Below, piece after piece: positions 1 to 7,450 of a DNA stretch of 54,191 bases. Position 1 is the stretch's first letter; the number at the start of each line of letters is the position of its first letter. The notes under the pieces were generated by a model, which saw only the letters and a program-made list of their open reading frames with translations, was not told the DNA's origin and did not search any database. Origin of the DNA: Exiguobacterium sibiricum 7-3 (GTDB lineage: Bacteria; Bacillota; Bacilli; Exiguobacteriales; Exiguobacteriaceae); NCBI RefSeq assembly GCF_000620865.1, contig NZ_JHZS01000005.1, positions 1-54,191 on the forward strand, given 5' to 3'. Position numbers and translations under genes: made by a program.

Positions 1-95
1 AACAGTGGGTACAAATAATTAGGTCTGGCTTTACTTCCTGGATAAGACATCTCATTTTATATAAAAAAAAACTTAGGTACCATTCGTTTGATTTT
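1..95. repeat. 95-bp terminal direct overlap, left copy (circular molecule)
   Basis: Bases 1-95 are identical to bases 54097-54191, including a run of nine A. The overlap lies inside a minus-strand coding sequence and joining the ends keeps its frame. This is the usual signature of a circular molecule linearised by an assembler rather than a biological terminal repeat. The true circle would be about 54,096 bp. Confidence 0.93.
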
Positions 96-340
96 TGTTT
101 ATCCCGAGTTTTATAAAAAAACTTTCGATAGACGATACTGTATGAAGTCGAGGCATAACGAATCCAGTTTAAGTAAATCATTGATGTCAGATGCTCAATT
201 GTTGGGTTTATATAACTTAAGAACTCTACTTCTTTTATTTCGGTTTCCATTTTTCGGCCGAGATTTTCAGCCAACGTTTCAGCTACTGCATGGTGACCTG
301 AACGCATATTCAAAAAAGGTAATATTAAGATTTTAGCCAT
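1..340 (-). CDS. Glycolipid glycosyltransferase (MGDG synthase/UgtP type), 5' part; gene continues at the other end of the window
   Basis: This is the N-terminal part of a GT28/MGDG-synthase-like diacylglycerol glycosyltransferase, which would move a sugar onto a membrane lipid at the inner leaflet. ATG at 340-338 follows a GAAGGAG site at good distance. The first 95 codons lie at 340-56, and codon 96 onward is the ORF that ends at 53318 across the circular junction, giving 372 residues, close to the 377 of its paralogue at 1345-2478. Residues about 11-20 (NMRSGHHAVA) match the family's GxGHxxAA loop, although the usual glycine run is replaced by NMRSG. The gene starts 58 bp after the dedA stop and is followed by the polysaccharide deacetylase, so the three form a minus-strand operon. 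The exact sugar and lipid cannot be read from the sequence. Confidence 0.85.
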   Translation of the reverse strand, partial: MAKILILPFLNMRSGHHAVAETLAENLGRKMETEIKEVEFLSYINPTIEHLTSMIYLNWIRYASTSYSIVYRKFFYKTRDKQKSNEWYLSFFLYKMRCLIQEVKPDLIICTHC

Positions 341-398
341 GATAGATTTACTCCTTCATTGGGCACAAAGACACTCAAGCATCATTGGATCTAATCGC

Positions 399-995
399 TC
401 ATTCATTTAGCCGTTTAACTTTTTTGAAAAAACGCTTAAATAGGATACGAATGAGGAATAGACTTAACAAAATCACTCCTAAGTAAGGAACCCACTCAGG
501 TTTGATATGAAACGTATTTCCCGCATAATAACCGATTAACACGAATGGGAACACCCACAACCCAGTACCTATGAAAGAAAACAGAAGAAAGGTAGCAAAT
601 GGAACGGGTTTGAGCCCGGCGAAGTAAGGATTAATTTGTCGAAGTCCAGGAATGTAGAAACCAAACAAGATTGTTTTTGGAATATTCGTCATATAGTTTT
701 TTTTAAGCTTCACCCACCGTTTATCAGTTAAACCGATGAACCTACCATACTTCATGACGTAAATCATAAAAGACCGTCCAATTAAATAAGCAAACAGCAT
801 CCCGGAAAATGAACCAGCGAATGCTGAGACGAGAGTAGGCATTAAGTGCAAATCATGTTGGTTACTCAAGATTCCTACTAAGATGAGTAAAGATTCTTCA
901 GGAGCTGGGATGCCGACGATACCACAAAAAAGAAAGAAAAAAATAATCCAATAGCTATAAATGTCTAAATAATAATTCAGTTGATCCATACTCAT
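399..995 (-). CDS. DedA/SNARE-associated family membrane protein
   Basis: A 198-residue polytopic membrane protein of the DedA family. Members are thought to be undecaprenyl-phosphate or phospholipid flippases. It has the family's early segment (FCGIVGIPAPEESLLILVG, about residues 24-42), a glycine-rich middle with AYLIGR, and the conserved FYIPGLRQINPYFAG stretch near 113-127 with its arginine and proline. Hydrophobic segments fall near 15-40, 55-75, 130-155 and 165-187, and the C-terminus is basic (FKRFFKKVKR). The ATG at 995 sits 13 bases after AAGGAG, which is long; ATG 989 is possible. It is the first gene of the operon that continues into the glycosyltransferase at 340, so a lipid-carrier transport role would fit, but that is inference. 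Confidence 0.85.
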   Translation of the reverse strand: MSMDQLNYYLDIYSYWIIFFFLFCGIVGIPAPEESLLILVGILSNQHDLHLMPTLVSAFAGSFSGMLFAYLIGRSFMIYVMKYGRFIGLTDKRWVKLKKNYMTNIPKTILFGFYIPGLRQINPYFAGLKPVPFATFLLFSFIGTGLWVFPFVLIGYYAGNTFHIKPEWVPYLGVILLSLFLIRILFKRFFKKVKRLNE

Positions 996-1344
996 GAGAT
1001 ACCATCATCTCCTTAGGTACCAAGAGGTCCTATGATTGGTTGAAATAGTTGGTTGATGTGAACCCATGTTGTTTTTATATATACTTTTATTCCCTAAATG
1101 ATTAAAAGTGAAAGATGTATCCTGATTTTTTCATAACTTTACATATAGTGAAACGAAAATATTAAGCGAACGAAACGTTATGATGATCAGAAGGTGTTAG
1201 GTTTTCTGAACTTGCCATGTGAATCAAGAAAATAATAAGAGGAGGTCTATAGTGCAGTGTGGAAGGGTTTACATAATTAATAAAGTGTCTAAGGTCAATC
1301 TAAATGTAAAATGCTTCTAGCTTTTAGTAGGAAAGGAAAACGTC
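996..1344. other. Divergent intergenic region between dedA and second glycosyltransferase
   Basis: There are about 350 bases without a convincing gene. It must hold the promoters of the minus-strand dedA operon and the plus-strand glycosyltransferase. The segment around 1150-1175 repeats the word CGAAACG or CGAAAA (GAAACGAAAATATT, GCGAACGAAACGTT), which could be a regulator site, but I cannot assign one. AGGAAAGG at about 1330-1337 is the ribosome binding site of the gene at 1345. Confidence 0.4.
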
Positions 1345-2478
1345 ATGAGAGACAAAAAAGAGAAAATTTTAATTCTTTCTGCTTCATTTGGTGAAGGCCA
1401 TAAGCAAGTTGCAATCGCAATTATCGAAGAAATAGAGAAGTCCTTTACAGAAGTGGTGCCAGTTTCGATGGATATCATGAAGACGACTCACCCGTACTTG
1501 TCCCCCTTAAGTCAATATTTGTACAAAGGAATCATCCGAGATTTTCCATGGCTTTATAGCTTTCTTTATCAAAAAACTTATCTCGAAAGTACATTTTCCA
1601 AGCAATTGAACACTATTTTTTTATCGAGAATGAATTCAATTTTAAGTGTGATTGATCAAATTCAACCTAAGGTAATCATTAGTACGTATCCTTTTGCTGC
1701 TGGTATCGTATCTAAATTGAAACAGGCAGGACTTATCAATCTACCTACGGTGACAGTTCTGACTGACTATGCATTGCATTCCTACTGGATTCATGCCACG
1801 ACAGATTTTTATCTTGTAGGTTCTCAAAATCTCCAAGATCGGTTACTTGCGTTAAATGTTGCACCTGAAAAGATTCTATTCACAGGAATTCCTGTTCGCC
1901 AGCAGTTCAAACAAATTTCTAAAGAGGGACTCATTGAGAAATATCAACTCCATCCAGAAACGTTGACCCTCTTAATTATGGGTGGAGGAGATGGTTTCTT
2001 CGGAAAAGGAATGTCAATGTTCCAGGCAATTGAATCTATCTCACATCCACTTCAGATCATGATTGTCTGTGGGAAAAACCATAAATTAAAGACTAGACTT
2101 GAACGGGAATTCAAATATTCAAGACATCTGATTAAAATCTATGGTTTTTTTTATGACGTGCACGAACTGATGGCTCTTTCGGATCTCATGATTAGTAAAC
2201 CTGGAGGAATCACGACATCCGAGGCCCTAACTGTAGGATTACCATTACTCATTCAACACGTCTTACCTGGTCAAGAAGAGGAGAATGTAAATTTTTTGAT
2301 CGGATCCGGATATGCTTTGTGCGCTGATACCGAACTCGAACTGAAAGAAATCTTACAACGTATTATAGAGAATACTGATATTTTAAAAACGCTCCGTCAT
2401 AACATCCATAGTATTAGGTCTGGCATTTCACTTAAAGAAGCGTTGGAAACAGTGAGACTCGCAGAAAAACTGTCATAG
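1345..2478 (+). CDS. Glycolipid glycosyltransferase (MGDG synthase/UgtP type), second paralogue
   Basis: A 377-residue enzyme of the processive diacylglycerol glycosyltransferase group (UgtP/MGDG synthase, GT28 fold). The N-terminal half has KILILSASFGEGHKQVA (about residues 7-23), the GxGH loop expected to contact lipid acceptor and sugar donor. The C-terminal half has the donor-site motif SKPGGITTSEAL near 285-296, then GLPLL and LPGQEEENVNFL near 308-320, as in the family. It would act at the cytoplasmic membrane on diacylglycerol or a related carrier, probably with a UDP-sugar. The ATG at 1345 follows AGGAAAGG. It is divergent from the dedA operon, which encodes a clearly related but distinct paralogue, so the region is built around glycolipid or wall-polymer modification. 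Confidence 0.87.
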   Translation: MRDKKEKILILSASFGEGHKQVAIAIIEEIEKSFTEVVPVSMDIMKTTHPYLSPLSQYLYKGIIRDFPWLYSFLYQKTYLESTFSKQLNTIFLSRMNSILSVIDQIQPKVIISTYPFAAGIVSKLKQAGLINLPTVTVLTDYALHSYWIHATTDFYLVGSQNLQDRLLALNVAPEKILFTGIPVRQQFKQISKEGLIEKYQLHPETLTLLIMGGGDGFFGKGMSMFQAIESISHPLQIMIVCGKNHKLKTRLEREFKYSRHLIKIYGFFYDVHELMALSDLMISKPGGITTSEALTVGLPLLIQHVLPGQEEENVNFLIGSGYALCADTELELKEILQRIIENTDILKTLRHNIHSIRSGISLKEALETVRLAEKLS

Positions 2479-2670
2479 TAAAAAAATAAGCATCCGACTA
2501 AACACTTGAAAAGTATAGGCTATTTTTTCAATTCGGCCAGTCTAAAAAGAATATTTTTTTGAATCTTAGATAGCATCGATTTTGATGAGTGTACTACATT
2601 TAAATGGTATCGTCATGATGTCAAAACAACCATACATTACTTAACTATATTTGTTTCCGAGGAGGAATTA

Positions 2671-2708
2671 AAAAGATGATCCCTGTTCAATACAGGAATC
2701 ATCTCTAA
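2671..2708 (-). terminator. Intrinsic terminator after the DUF2231 gene
   Basis: A hairpin with arms AGATGATCCCTG and CAGGAATCATCT (one mismatch) around the loop TTCAATA. Read on the minus strand it ends in CTTTTTAATT, so it can end the DUF2231 transcript. The same TGTTCRATACA loop design recurs in the terminator at 52307-52347. Confidence 0.7.
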
Positions 2709-2766
2709 AATATACTGTTTTTATGATTCTTGACACCGTATGAAGACTAAACGAGACAATATTTTT

Positions 2767-3177
2767 TTACCTAGCATAGACCATTTGACCACCAAGGTGA
2801 CCAGCATAGGCGAGGAGACCACTACCAATCAGTGCCACGAGGATACTTGCGAGGAAAATCATCTTATTTTTCGTCCGATAATCAAGAAGGACGAGCAGGA
2901 GGGATAGACCGAATGTGATGAGGCTGTACAACGCAAAATTCTCATGCGTATGGATGGAGTCCCGAGCAATGTTCCATTGATCCATGCCGAAGCGTTCTGC
3001 CCCGTCACCCGTGAGATAGGCGATGATACCAGAGAGAAGACCGACAACTAACGTGATCACGGCGAACAATCGGAGCCCGGACCATCGTAATGCACCCATC
3101 AGTAGAAATGTCGCGAAAATCAACAAGGCGATAGGTGCATGGACGACAAGCGGGTGTAACGGAATACCATTAAACAT
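2767..3177 (-). CDS. DUF2231 family membrane protein
   Basis: A 136-residue membrane protein of the DUF2231 family, whose function is not established. The hallmark N-terminus LHPLVVHAPIALL (residues 6-18) is present with its two histidines, followed by four hydrophobic segments near 11-30, 38-60, 80-100 and 108-130. A conserved HTHENFA segment sits near 83-89. The histidines have led to suggestions of metal or haem binding in relatives, which cannot be judged here. I chose the ATG at 3177 because AAAGGAGG lies seven bases upstream; an upstream in-frame ATG at 3210 has no such site. The gene stands alone and is followed by the terminator at 2671-2708. Confidence 0.83.
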   Translation of the reverse strand: MFNGIPLHPLVVHAPIALLIFATFLLMGALRWSGLRLFAVITLVVGLLSGIIAYLTGDGAERFGMDQWNIARDSIHTHENFALYSLITFGLSLLLVLLDYRTKNKMIFLASILVALIGSGLLAYAGHLGGQMVYAR

Positions 3178-3505
3178 CAGAAATCCTCCTTTAAATGGGA
3201 TTATCTGCATTTTATCAACATTATGATCTGAAAATGTGAATGTTTTTTTAAATATGGTAATGGAAATTTTATTAGAGGTGAATAATTCATAAAAATTGAT
3301 GACTCAATTCTTGAAAAATGAAAGTGAAGTATCCAACAGAACGTTTAGTATCTTCCCAAAGGGTCACTGAATCGGTTTCGTTATCCTATCAAGATTTAGA
3401 CCAGTCATAGGTGTAAGAATCTTGAGGGGAAGATGCTATAAATCTTAACCTTTAACAAGAGTCTAAATTAACATAATAAATTTCTTTTTTATTTATCAAT
3501 TAATG
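3178..3505. other. Intergenic region before the toxin-antitoxin operon
   Basis: There are about 330 AT-rich bases between the minus-strand DUF2231 gene and the palindromic operator at 3506. It must contain the DUF2231 promoter on the minus strand. I see no convincing ORF, hairpin terminator or repeat in it. Confidence 0.5.
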
Positions 3506-3551
3506 TATAAACCTTTTAAAAGACTTTTAAAAGTCTTTTAAAAGGTTTATA
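3506..3551. promoter_or_regulatory. 46-bp perfect palindrome, operator of the toxin-antitoxin operon
   Basis: A perfect inverted repeat with two 23-base arms, each running TATAAACC-TTTTAAAAG-ACTTTT (or its complement) towards the centre at 3528/3529. The inner TTTTAAAAG words form smaller nested palindromes. The right end, TATACT at 3548-3553, can serve as a -10 box for the antitoxin gene at 3581, so a bound YefM-like antitoxin dimer would cover the promoter. Autoregulation through such a palindrome is standard for this antitoxin family. Confidence 0.8.
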
Positions 3552-3580
3552 CTAAAGTAAATAGCAAGGAGGAAATTATT

Positions 3581-3901
3581 ATGGGAATGAGAACGCTCGA
3601 TATTCCAACCACTTCAATTTCTGATGTAAAACGGTCGCCTATGGAAGCGTTCCAAAGAGCTGATCGTGAAGCAGCTGGTGTTTATGTCTTTAACCGAGAA
3701 AAAATTGCTGGCGTCATGCTTACCCAACAGCAATACGAGTCACTAAATAAAGAAATTGAAGAATTGTACAGCCGATTAGATGATTTGACAGTCGAGATGC
3801 GACTATCTAATAAAAATGTCCGCACATATTCTGATTCAGAAGTTCGTGGAGCACGAGTAAATCACCCATCGACTATTGATGAAATGGATGGGTGGGAATG
3901 A
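3581..3901 (+). CDS. Phd/YefM-family antitoxin
   Basis: A 106-residue type II antitoxin. The N-terminal part (residues about 3-60) shows the Phd/YefM pattern: an early strand with ISDVKRSPMEAFQRA, then GVYVFNREKIAGVMLTQQQYESL, which forms the DNA-binding dimer. The acidic C-terminal tail, ending in TIDEMDGWE, would be the toxin-neutralising region. The ATG at 3581 follows AAGGAGG by a few bases. It is followed three bases later by the toxin gene, the usual antitoxin-first order, and its operator is the 46-bp palindrome just upstream. Its role here is plasmid maintenance. Confidence 0.9.
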   Translation: MGMRTLDIPTTSISDVKRSPMEAFQRADREAAGVYVFNREKIAGVMLTQQQYESLNKEIEELYSRLDDLTVEMRLSNKNVRTYSDSEVRGARVNHPSTIDEMDGWE

Positions 3902-3904
3902 TTA

Positions 3905-4195
3905 TTGTATCAGATTGAGTGGACGCAGTATTCAAAGGGAGACTACGATGACCTCGATGGTAGCCAAAAGATATTTGTGGATAAAGCATTAGATCGAATC
4001 ATTTCCAAAGGAATGGAGGCAGGACAGCCACTTAATGGAAACCTTTCTCATTGCAATAAGTTGAAAAACAGGAAGATGGGGTTACGTGTTGTCTTTAGAG
4101 AATTAGAAGGTAAACTCCAAATCATTCAGATTGTTGCGATCGGTAAAAGAGATAAAGATGAAATTTATAAAATCGCTGAAAAGCGTTTGTATTAA
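3905..4195 (+). CDS. RelE/ParE-superfamily toxin
   Basis: A 96-residue toxin of the RelE/ParE fold, expected to be a ribosome-dependent mRNA interferase or a gyrase poison and held in check by the antitoxin encoded at 3581. The pattern is typical: an N-terminal strand (YQIEWTQYSKGDYDDL), two helices with a basic stretch, then PLNGNLSHCNKLKNRKMGLRVVFRELEGKLQIIQIVAIGKRDKDEIYK, with the central arginine and the final strand that ends in the IGKRD motif. The start is TTG at 3905, six bases after GGGTGGGA; this site lies inside the end of the antitoxin gene, so translation is probably coupled. RelE versus ParE activity cannot be told from sequence alone. Confidence 0.87.
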   Translation: MYQIEWTQYSKGDYDDLDGSQKIFVDKALDRIISKGMEAGQPLNGNLSHCNKLKNRKMGLRVVFRELEGKLQIIQIVAIGKRDKDEIYKIAEKRLY

Positions 4196-4308
4196 GTTTT
4201 TGAAGAGGATCACGTATAGTTACTTTTAAAGTATCAATATGTTGATCCTTTTGACCGTGTAATGACTGATTTTAATGATTGGGTTGTCAACGGAATGAAA
4301 GAATAACG

Positions 4309-4350
4309 AAAAAGGGGAGAAAACGCTAAAAGACGTTTCTTCCCTTTTTT
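4309..4350 (+). terminator. Intrinsic terminator after the toxin-antitoxin operon
   Basis: A stem of AAAAGGGGAGAAAACG with CGTTTCTTCCCTTTT around a short A-rich loop, followed by a T run. It lies 115 bases downstream of the toxin stop codon. Confidence 0.75.
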
Positions 4351-4464
4351 AATCCAAACATTCTCAAATAGAATACTTCCATACAATTTCTTCCTTTAAA
4401 ATTTTATAAACTAATTTACGAAGGCTAAAGGACTAAGTTTCTTTAAATTCGAAAATCGAAAAAT

Positions 4465-4600
4465 AATTATATAAAACGGTCGTTTAATATAAAAAACCAA
4501 CACGCCGATAAATTTAGTATAATGAGCAGGAAAGGCTTATATTTTCTCGTATATTAATCAACATCTATTTATAAAGAAGATTTAACGTTTTATATAAAAA
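4465..4600 (+). repeat. Candidate res site of the serine resolvase (site I plus accessory half-sites)
   Basis: Site I is the near-palindrome at 4467-4493: TTATATAAAACG, a GT centre, then CGTTTAATATAAA. An exact reverse complement of the 12-base half, CGTTTTATATAA, lies at 4586-4597, and a looser copy (TTATATTTTCTCGTATATTAA) at about 4538-4558. Three dyads within 130 bases just upstream of a resolvase gene is the normal layout of a res site. A second copy of site I occurs at 45001-45031. Confidence 0.62.
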
Positions 4601-4620
4601 AACCCCTCGCTACGAGATCA

Positions 4621-4640
4621 TTGTTTGCTCGAGCAAACAA
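4621..4640. promoter_or_regulatory. 20-bp perfect palindrome before the resolvase start
   Basis: TTGTTTGCTCGAGCAAACAA is a perfect palindrome centred on CTCGAG, ending just before the AGGAGGTG ribosome binding site of the resolvase gene. As RNA it would form a hairpin beside the ribosome binding site; as DNA it could be an operator for the resolvase-parA operon. Confidence 0.55.
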
Positions 4641-4659
4641 AAAAACAGGAGGTGTCTAG

Positions 4660-5223
4660 ATGGCGAGCATTGGATATGTCAGAGTATCGACCATTGAACA
4701 AAATTTAGAGTTGCAGCTTGACGCAGTTAAGGCGGCCGGCTGTGAAAAGATTTTTGAAGAAAAGAAGAGTTCAGTAAAAGAGCGTCCAGAGTTTGAAGCT
4801 TGTTTAAATTATTTACGTCCTGGAGATACATTGGTTGTTTGGAAGTTAGATCGTTTAGGCCGTCAAACAAAAAAATTACTCGAGTTATCAGAGTGGTTAG
4901 AGGAGAACGGTGTGGGACTGAAAATACTTACTTTAGGCGTTGATACAAATACACCAGCTGGTAAGCTGTATTTCACGATTATGGCAGGTCTTGCAGAAAT
5001 GGAGAGGGAATTAACAATTGAGCGAACTAAAGCAGGATTAGCTGCAGCAAGAAGTAGAGGGAGAGTCGGTGGTAGAAAGCCGATTGATCAATCAGTCATT
5101 GATAAGGCTAACATGATGTTTGAAGCTGGAATGACTGTAAAGGACATTTGTAATGTCTTACCACTGAAACCACCTACGTTTTATAAGTACCGCCAAAAAA
5201 AGCTGAGGAAGTATGAGGTGTAA
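4660..5223 (+). CDS. Serine recombinase (resolvase/invertase family)
   Basis: A 187-residue small serine recombinase. The catalytic domain (about 1-135) starts with GYVRVSTIEQN, where Ser10 is the expected nucleophile, and has the conserved LVVWKLDRLGR segment near 65-75 and AGLAEMERELTIERTKAGL near 107-125. The C-terminal 45 residues (GGRKPIDQ onwards) form the DNA-binding helix-turn-helix. Such plasmid resolvases keep plasmids monomeric and resolve cointegrates. The gene is preceded by a res-like region at 4465-4600 and overlaps the parA gene by its stop codon, so multimer resolution and partition are one operon. The ATG at 4660 has AGGAGGTG upstream. Confidence 0.92.
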   Translation: MASIGYVRVSTIEQNLELQLDAVKAAGCEKIFEEKKSSVKERPEFEACLNYLRPGDTLVVWKLDRLGRQTKKLLELSEWLEENGVGLKILTLGVDTNTPAGKLYFTIMAGLAEMERELTIERTKAGLAAARSRGRVGGRKPIDQSVIDKANMMFEAGMTVKDICNVLPLKPPTFYKYRQKKLRKYEV

Positions 5224-5225
5224 TG

Positions 5226-6026
5226 ATGCCTGGAGAAGTAATTGCAGTCATAAGTAATAAGGGTGGGGTATTGAAAACCTCCATGACGACAAACCTTGCT
5301 GGTCAACTCTCTTTAATAGATAAAAAAGTCCTAATCGTGGACATGGACATACAATCAGATGTGGCCGTGACTTTTGGTCAAAACCCGGATCTGTTAGAAG
5401 AAGATGTGGAGTTTTCTTTATATGATGCACTCATTAAGGGTGCCGATCCTAAAAAGGCGTTAGTCAGTGTTGATAAGAATATCGATCTTCTAGTTACGAA
5501 TGATGATATGCTCTCATTTGAATTTGATGTATTGTTAGATGCACGACAATTTCCTACACAAAAACGATTTTCATTACTCAAAGAAGTGATTGAAAAAATT
5601 AAGATGGATTACGATTATGTATTAATCGATACACCAACAAGTTTCGGTTTAATACAAGGAAATATTTTAGTGGCATGCCAGGACATGATAATTCCATTCC
5701 AGCCCGAAAAATATGCTATGCGTTCATTACAGAAAACCTTGAAGATAGTGAATGATTTTAAGAGTCAAATGAATCCTGAGTTACGTGTACGAGCGATTGT
5801 TCCTACACTAGTTAATCAAAGAACACTCTTACATAGAGGGATTATGGAACTTTTACAAGATTACGCAATGAACTCGAAAATAAAGGTCACTAAAACTTTT
5901 ATACCGACAACAATTGAGTTTGCTTCTAGTGTTGGTTTTGATCAGAGACCGTTGTCTTTAGCAGCTCCTACTTCTAAAGGAGCAAAAATATATAGCGAAT
6001 TATTAAAAGAATTGAAGCTTGGATAA
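5226..6026 (+). CDS. parA: ParA-family partition ATPase
   Basis: A 266-residue ParA/Soj-like ATPase. The deviant Walker A motif SNKGGVLKTSMT is near residues 10-21, with both signature lysines, followed by KVLIVDMDIQSD (Walker A' aspartates) and DYVLIDTPTSF (Walker B). It would bind the nucleoid and pull plasmid copies apart with its partner, the RHH protein encoded next. ATG 5226 is preferred to ATG 5223 because GAGGTG lies six bases before it. The resolvase stop codon overlaps this start region. The plasmid also has an actin-type system at 14-16 kb, so it carries two unrelated segregation motors. Confidence 0.9.
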   Translation: MPGEVIAVISNKGGVLKTSMTTNLAGQLSLIDKKVLIVDMDIQSDVAVTFGQNPDLLEEDVEFSLYDALIKGADPKKALVSVDKNIDLLVTNDDMLSFEFDVLLDARQFPTQKRFSLLKEVIEKIKMDYDYVLIDTPTSFGLIQGNILVACQDMIIPFQPEKYAMRSLQKTLKIVNDFKSQMNPELRVRAIVPTLVNQRTLLHRGIMELLQDYAMNSKIKVTKTFIPTTIEFASSVGFDQRPLSLAAPTSKGAKIYSELLKELKLG

Positions 6027-6038
6027 GGAGACTATGAA

Positions 6039-6314
6039 ATGAGTAATAAAGAAAGAAAGCTAAAGGGTTTTAATGAAGTTGCTAATAATCCATTTGATAA
6101 TACTAGCAATAACGATAGTGAAAATGTGAATAATAGTGCTCTTAAAGAAATTTTGCATGCAAAAAGAAGTAATACGGTGTACACAGGATTTTATATAGAA
6201 GAAGACTTATCGAAAGTTTTGAATAGTCTTCAGCAAAGAGGGCAACGAGGAGTAAAGTCTGCTACTGTAAACCTTGCTTTAAGAGAATTATTTAAAAGAG
6301 AGGGTTATTTATGA
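6039..6314 (+). CDS. Small ribbon-helix-helix protein, likely centromere-binding partner of ParA
   Basis: A 91-residue protein with a polar, asparagine-rich first half (about 1-45) and a C-terminal ribbon-helix-helix-like segment: a strand with VYTGFYIEEDLSKVLNSL, then a basic turn (QRGQRGVKSATVN) and a final helix (LALRELFKREGYL). A flexible N-terminus with a C-terminal DNA-binding domain is the ParG/omega layout: the tail stimulates the ParA ATPase and the RHH binds the centromere. It follows parA by 12 bases in the same operon and its stop overlaps the next start (ATGA). Assignment rests on length, fold pattern and position, not on a recognised family. Confidence 0.65.
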   Translation: MSNKERKLKGFNEVANNPFDNTSNNDSENVNNSALKEILHAKRSNTVYTGFYIEEDLSKVLNSLQQRGQRGVKSATVNLALRELFKREGYL

Positions 6315-7303
6315 GTTATGAAGGGTTGACAGGTAAAGAATTATATTCAGAAAGAAATTTCCCTACAGCATATGATGTATTAAAGTATCATGAAATATCT
6401 AAAAAAGTAAGAGTACAAATCTTTCACCAGATGAATACTCTCGTTCAAACTCTAGAAAGTAAAGCGGGATATCCAGATCGCGATACTGTCTTTTACAATG
6501 CAATGCGCACTCTAAAGCAAAGACGTGGAGTTCTAACATATCATCATTTACTTCCTAAAACGACTCTTGAGAAAATAGCTATCGAGAATGAGTTTAGTTA
6601 CCTATACTCTTATTTATCTGACGACGAATTAGAATTTTATACTCTACTTATCTACGCTGACCCTACCGATTATTTATTAATTTTAGATTTAATAGAATTG
6701 TTATCTTATTGGGTTAATGAGGCATATGTAGATCAATCTTCTAAAATAGTAGATCAAATGATCAATGAATTAATCAGGACTAACGGGATAGGTTACGAAT
6801 TAATAAATAATATTATTATTCATAAAGGAAATGAGGTCGTCCATAAAGATGTTGTTCGACCAGTTCTTTATTTATTATCAGAACCTATTTATGCTGGGGC
6901 TAATAATGAAATGTTACAAGCATTTGAAAAATTTAAAGAAAACGATCTCAAAGGATCTATCCATAATGCCAGTAATGCTTTTGAAAGTACAATGAAGATA
7001 ATTATCGAAAAAAATAACTGGCAGCTAGTAAATCCAAATCCTCGTCAATCAGTACCTACATTACAAAAAGCAACAGCATCTGTGTTAATTCATACTATAA
7101 GCAAGAATAGTGATCTCGAAGGTTTTGAATCGTCAGCTTTTAGAAGCTTAAAAGATACCCTTCAGGTGTTATCAAACCTTAGAAATAGCCATACAGGTCA
7201 TGGTCAAGGATCGGAAATCAAAGAAACTCATATAAGACACTGTGAATTTGCATTGCATACTGCAGCTGCAAATATACTGTTTTTGATCAAAACTTATGGA
7301 TAA
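6311..7303 (+). CDS. Abortive-infection (Abi-C domain) protein
   Basis: A 330-residue protein whose C-terminal third (about 215-330) matches the Abi-C domain: FEKFKENDLKGSIHNASNAFESTMKIII, then a long helix and LRNSHTGHGQGS. The RNxHxGHG core resembles the RNase motif of HEPN proteins and is probably the active site. The N-terminal two thirds are helical and I do not recognise them. Proteins with this domain are linked to phage abortive infection. The start overlaps the preceding stop (ATGA), so it is translated as the fourth gene of the resolvase-parA operon. That is an unusual place for a defence gene and suggests it may help plasmid maintenance or protect the host. Confidence 0.78.
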   Translation: MSYEGLTGKELYSERNFPTAYDVLKYHEISKKVRVQIFHQMNTLVQTLESKAGYPDRDTVFYNAMRTLKQRRGVLTYHHLLPKTTLEKIAIENEFSYLYSYLSDDELEFYTLLIYADPTDYLLILDLIELLSYWVNEAYVDQSSKIVDQMINELIRTNGIGYELINNIIIHKGNEVVHKDVVRPVLYLLSEPIYAGANNEMLQAFEKFKENDLKGSIHNASNAFESTMKIIIEKNNWQLVNPNPRQSVPTLQKATASVLIHTISKNSDLEGFESSAFRSLKDTLQVLSNLRNSHTGHGQGSEIKETHIRHCEFALHTAAANILFLIKTYG

Positions 7304-7305
7304 AA

Positions 7306-7340
7306 ATGAGGAAAGGACTAGCTCCTCTCCTTTTTTTATT
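7306..7340 (+). terminator. Intrinsic terminator of the resolvase-parA-Abi operon
   Basis: GAGGA and TCCTC arms just after the Abi-C stop codon are followed by a TTTTTTT run. No other strong terminator is seen between 4660 and this point, in keeping with a four-gene operon. Confidence 0.6.
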
Positions 7341-7416
7341 TAAAACAAAGCTAGCACTAACAATATTGCTAATAGTAAAGGATTTTATTTTTTGTTGTTT
7401 ATTTTGTAGGTATTTG

Positions 7417-7425
7417 TGATATAAT
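7417..7425 (+). promoter_or_regulatory. Extended -10 promoter of the tandem-RHH gene
   Basis: TGATATAAT (TG, one base, TATAAT) lies 25 bases before the ATG at 7451. The surrounding sequence (TTTTGTAG.TATTT.TGATATAATTAA) is nearly repeated before the VbhA/Fic operon at 42438-42464, so the two promoters probably have a common origin. Confidence 0.75.
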
Positions 7426-7450
7426 TAATCATAGTAAGAGAGGTGATTGT

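Noticed and set aside
1-95. Terminal direct repeats of a linear phage or element
   Set aside because: The overlap lies inside a gene and restores its frame on joining; no phage structural genes are present.
3625-3640. AAAACGGTCG inside the antitoxin gene, a 10-base match to res site I
   Set aside because: It lacks the TTATAT half and the dyad, and lies in a well-supported coding sequence; chance match.
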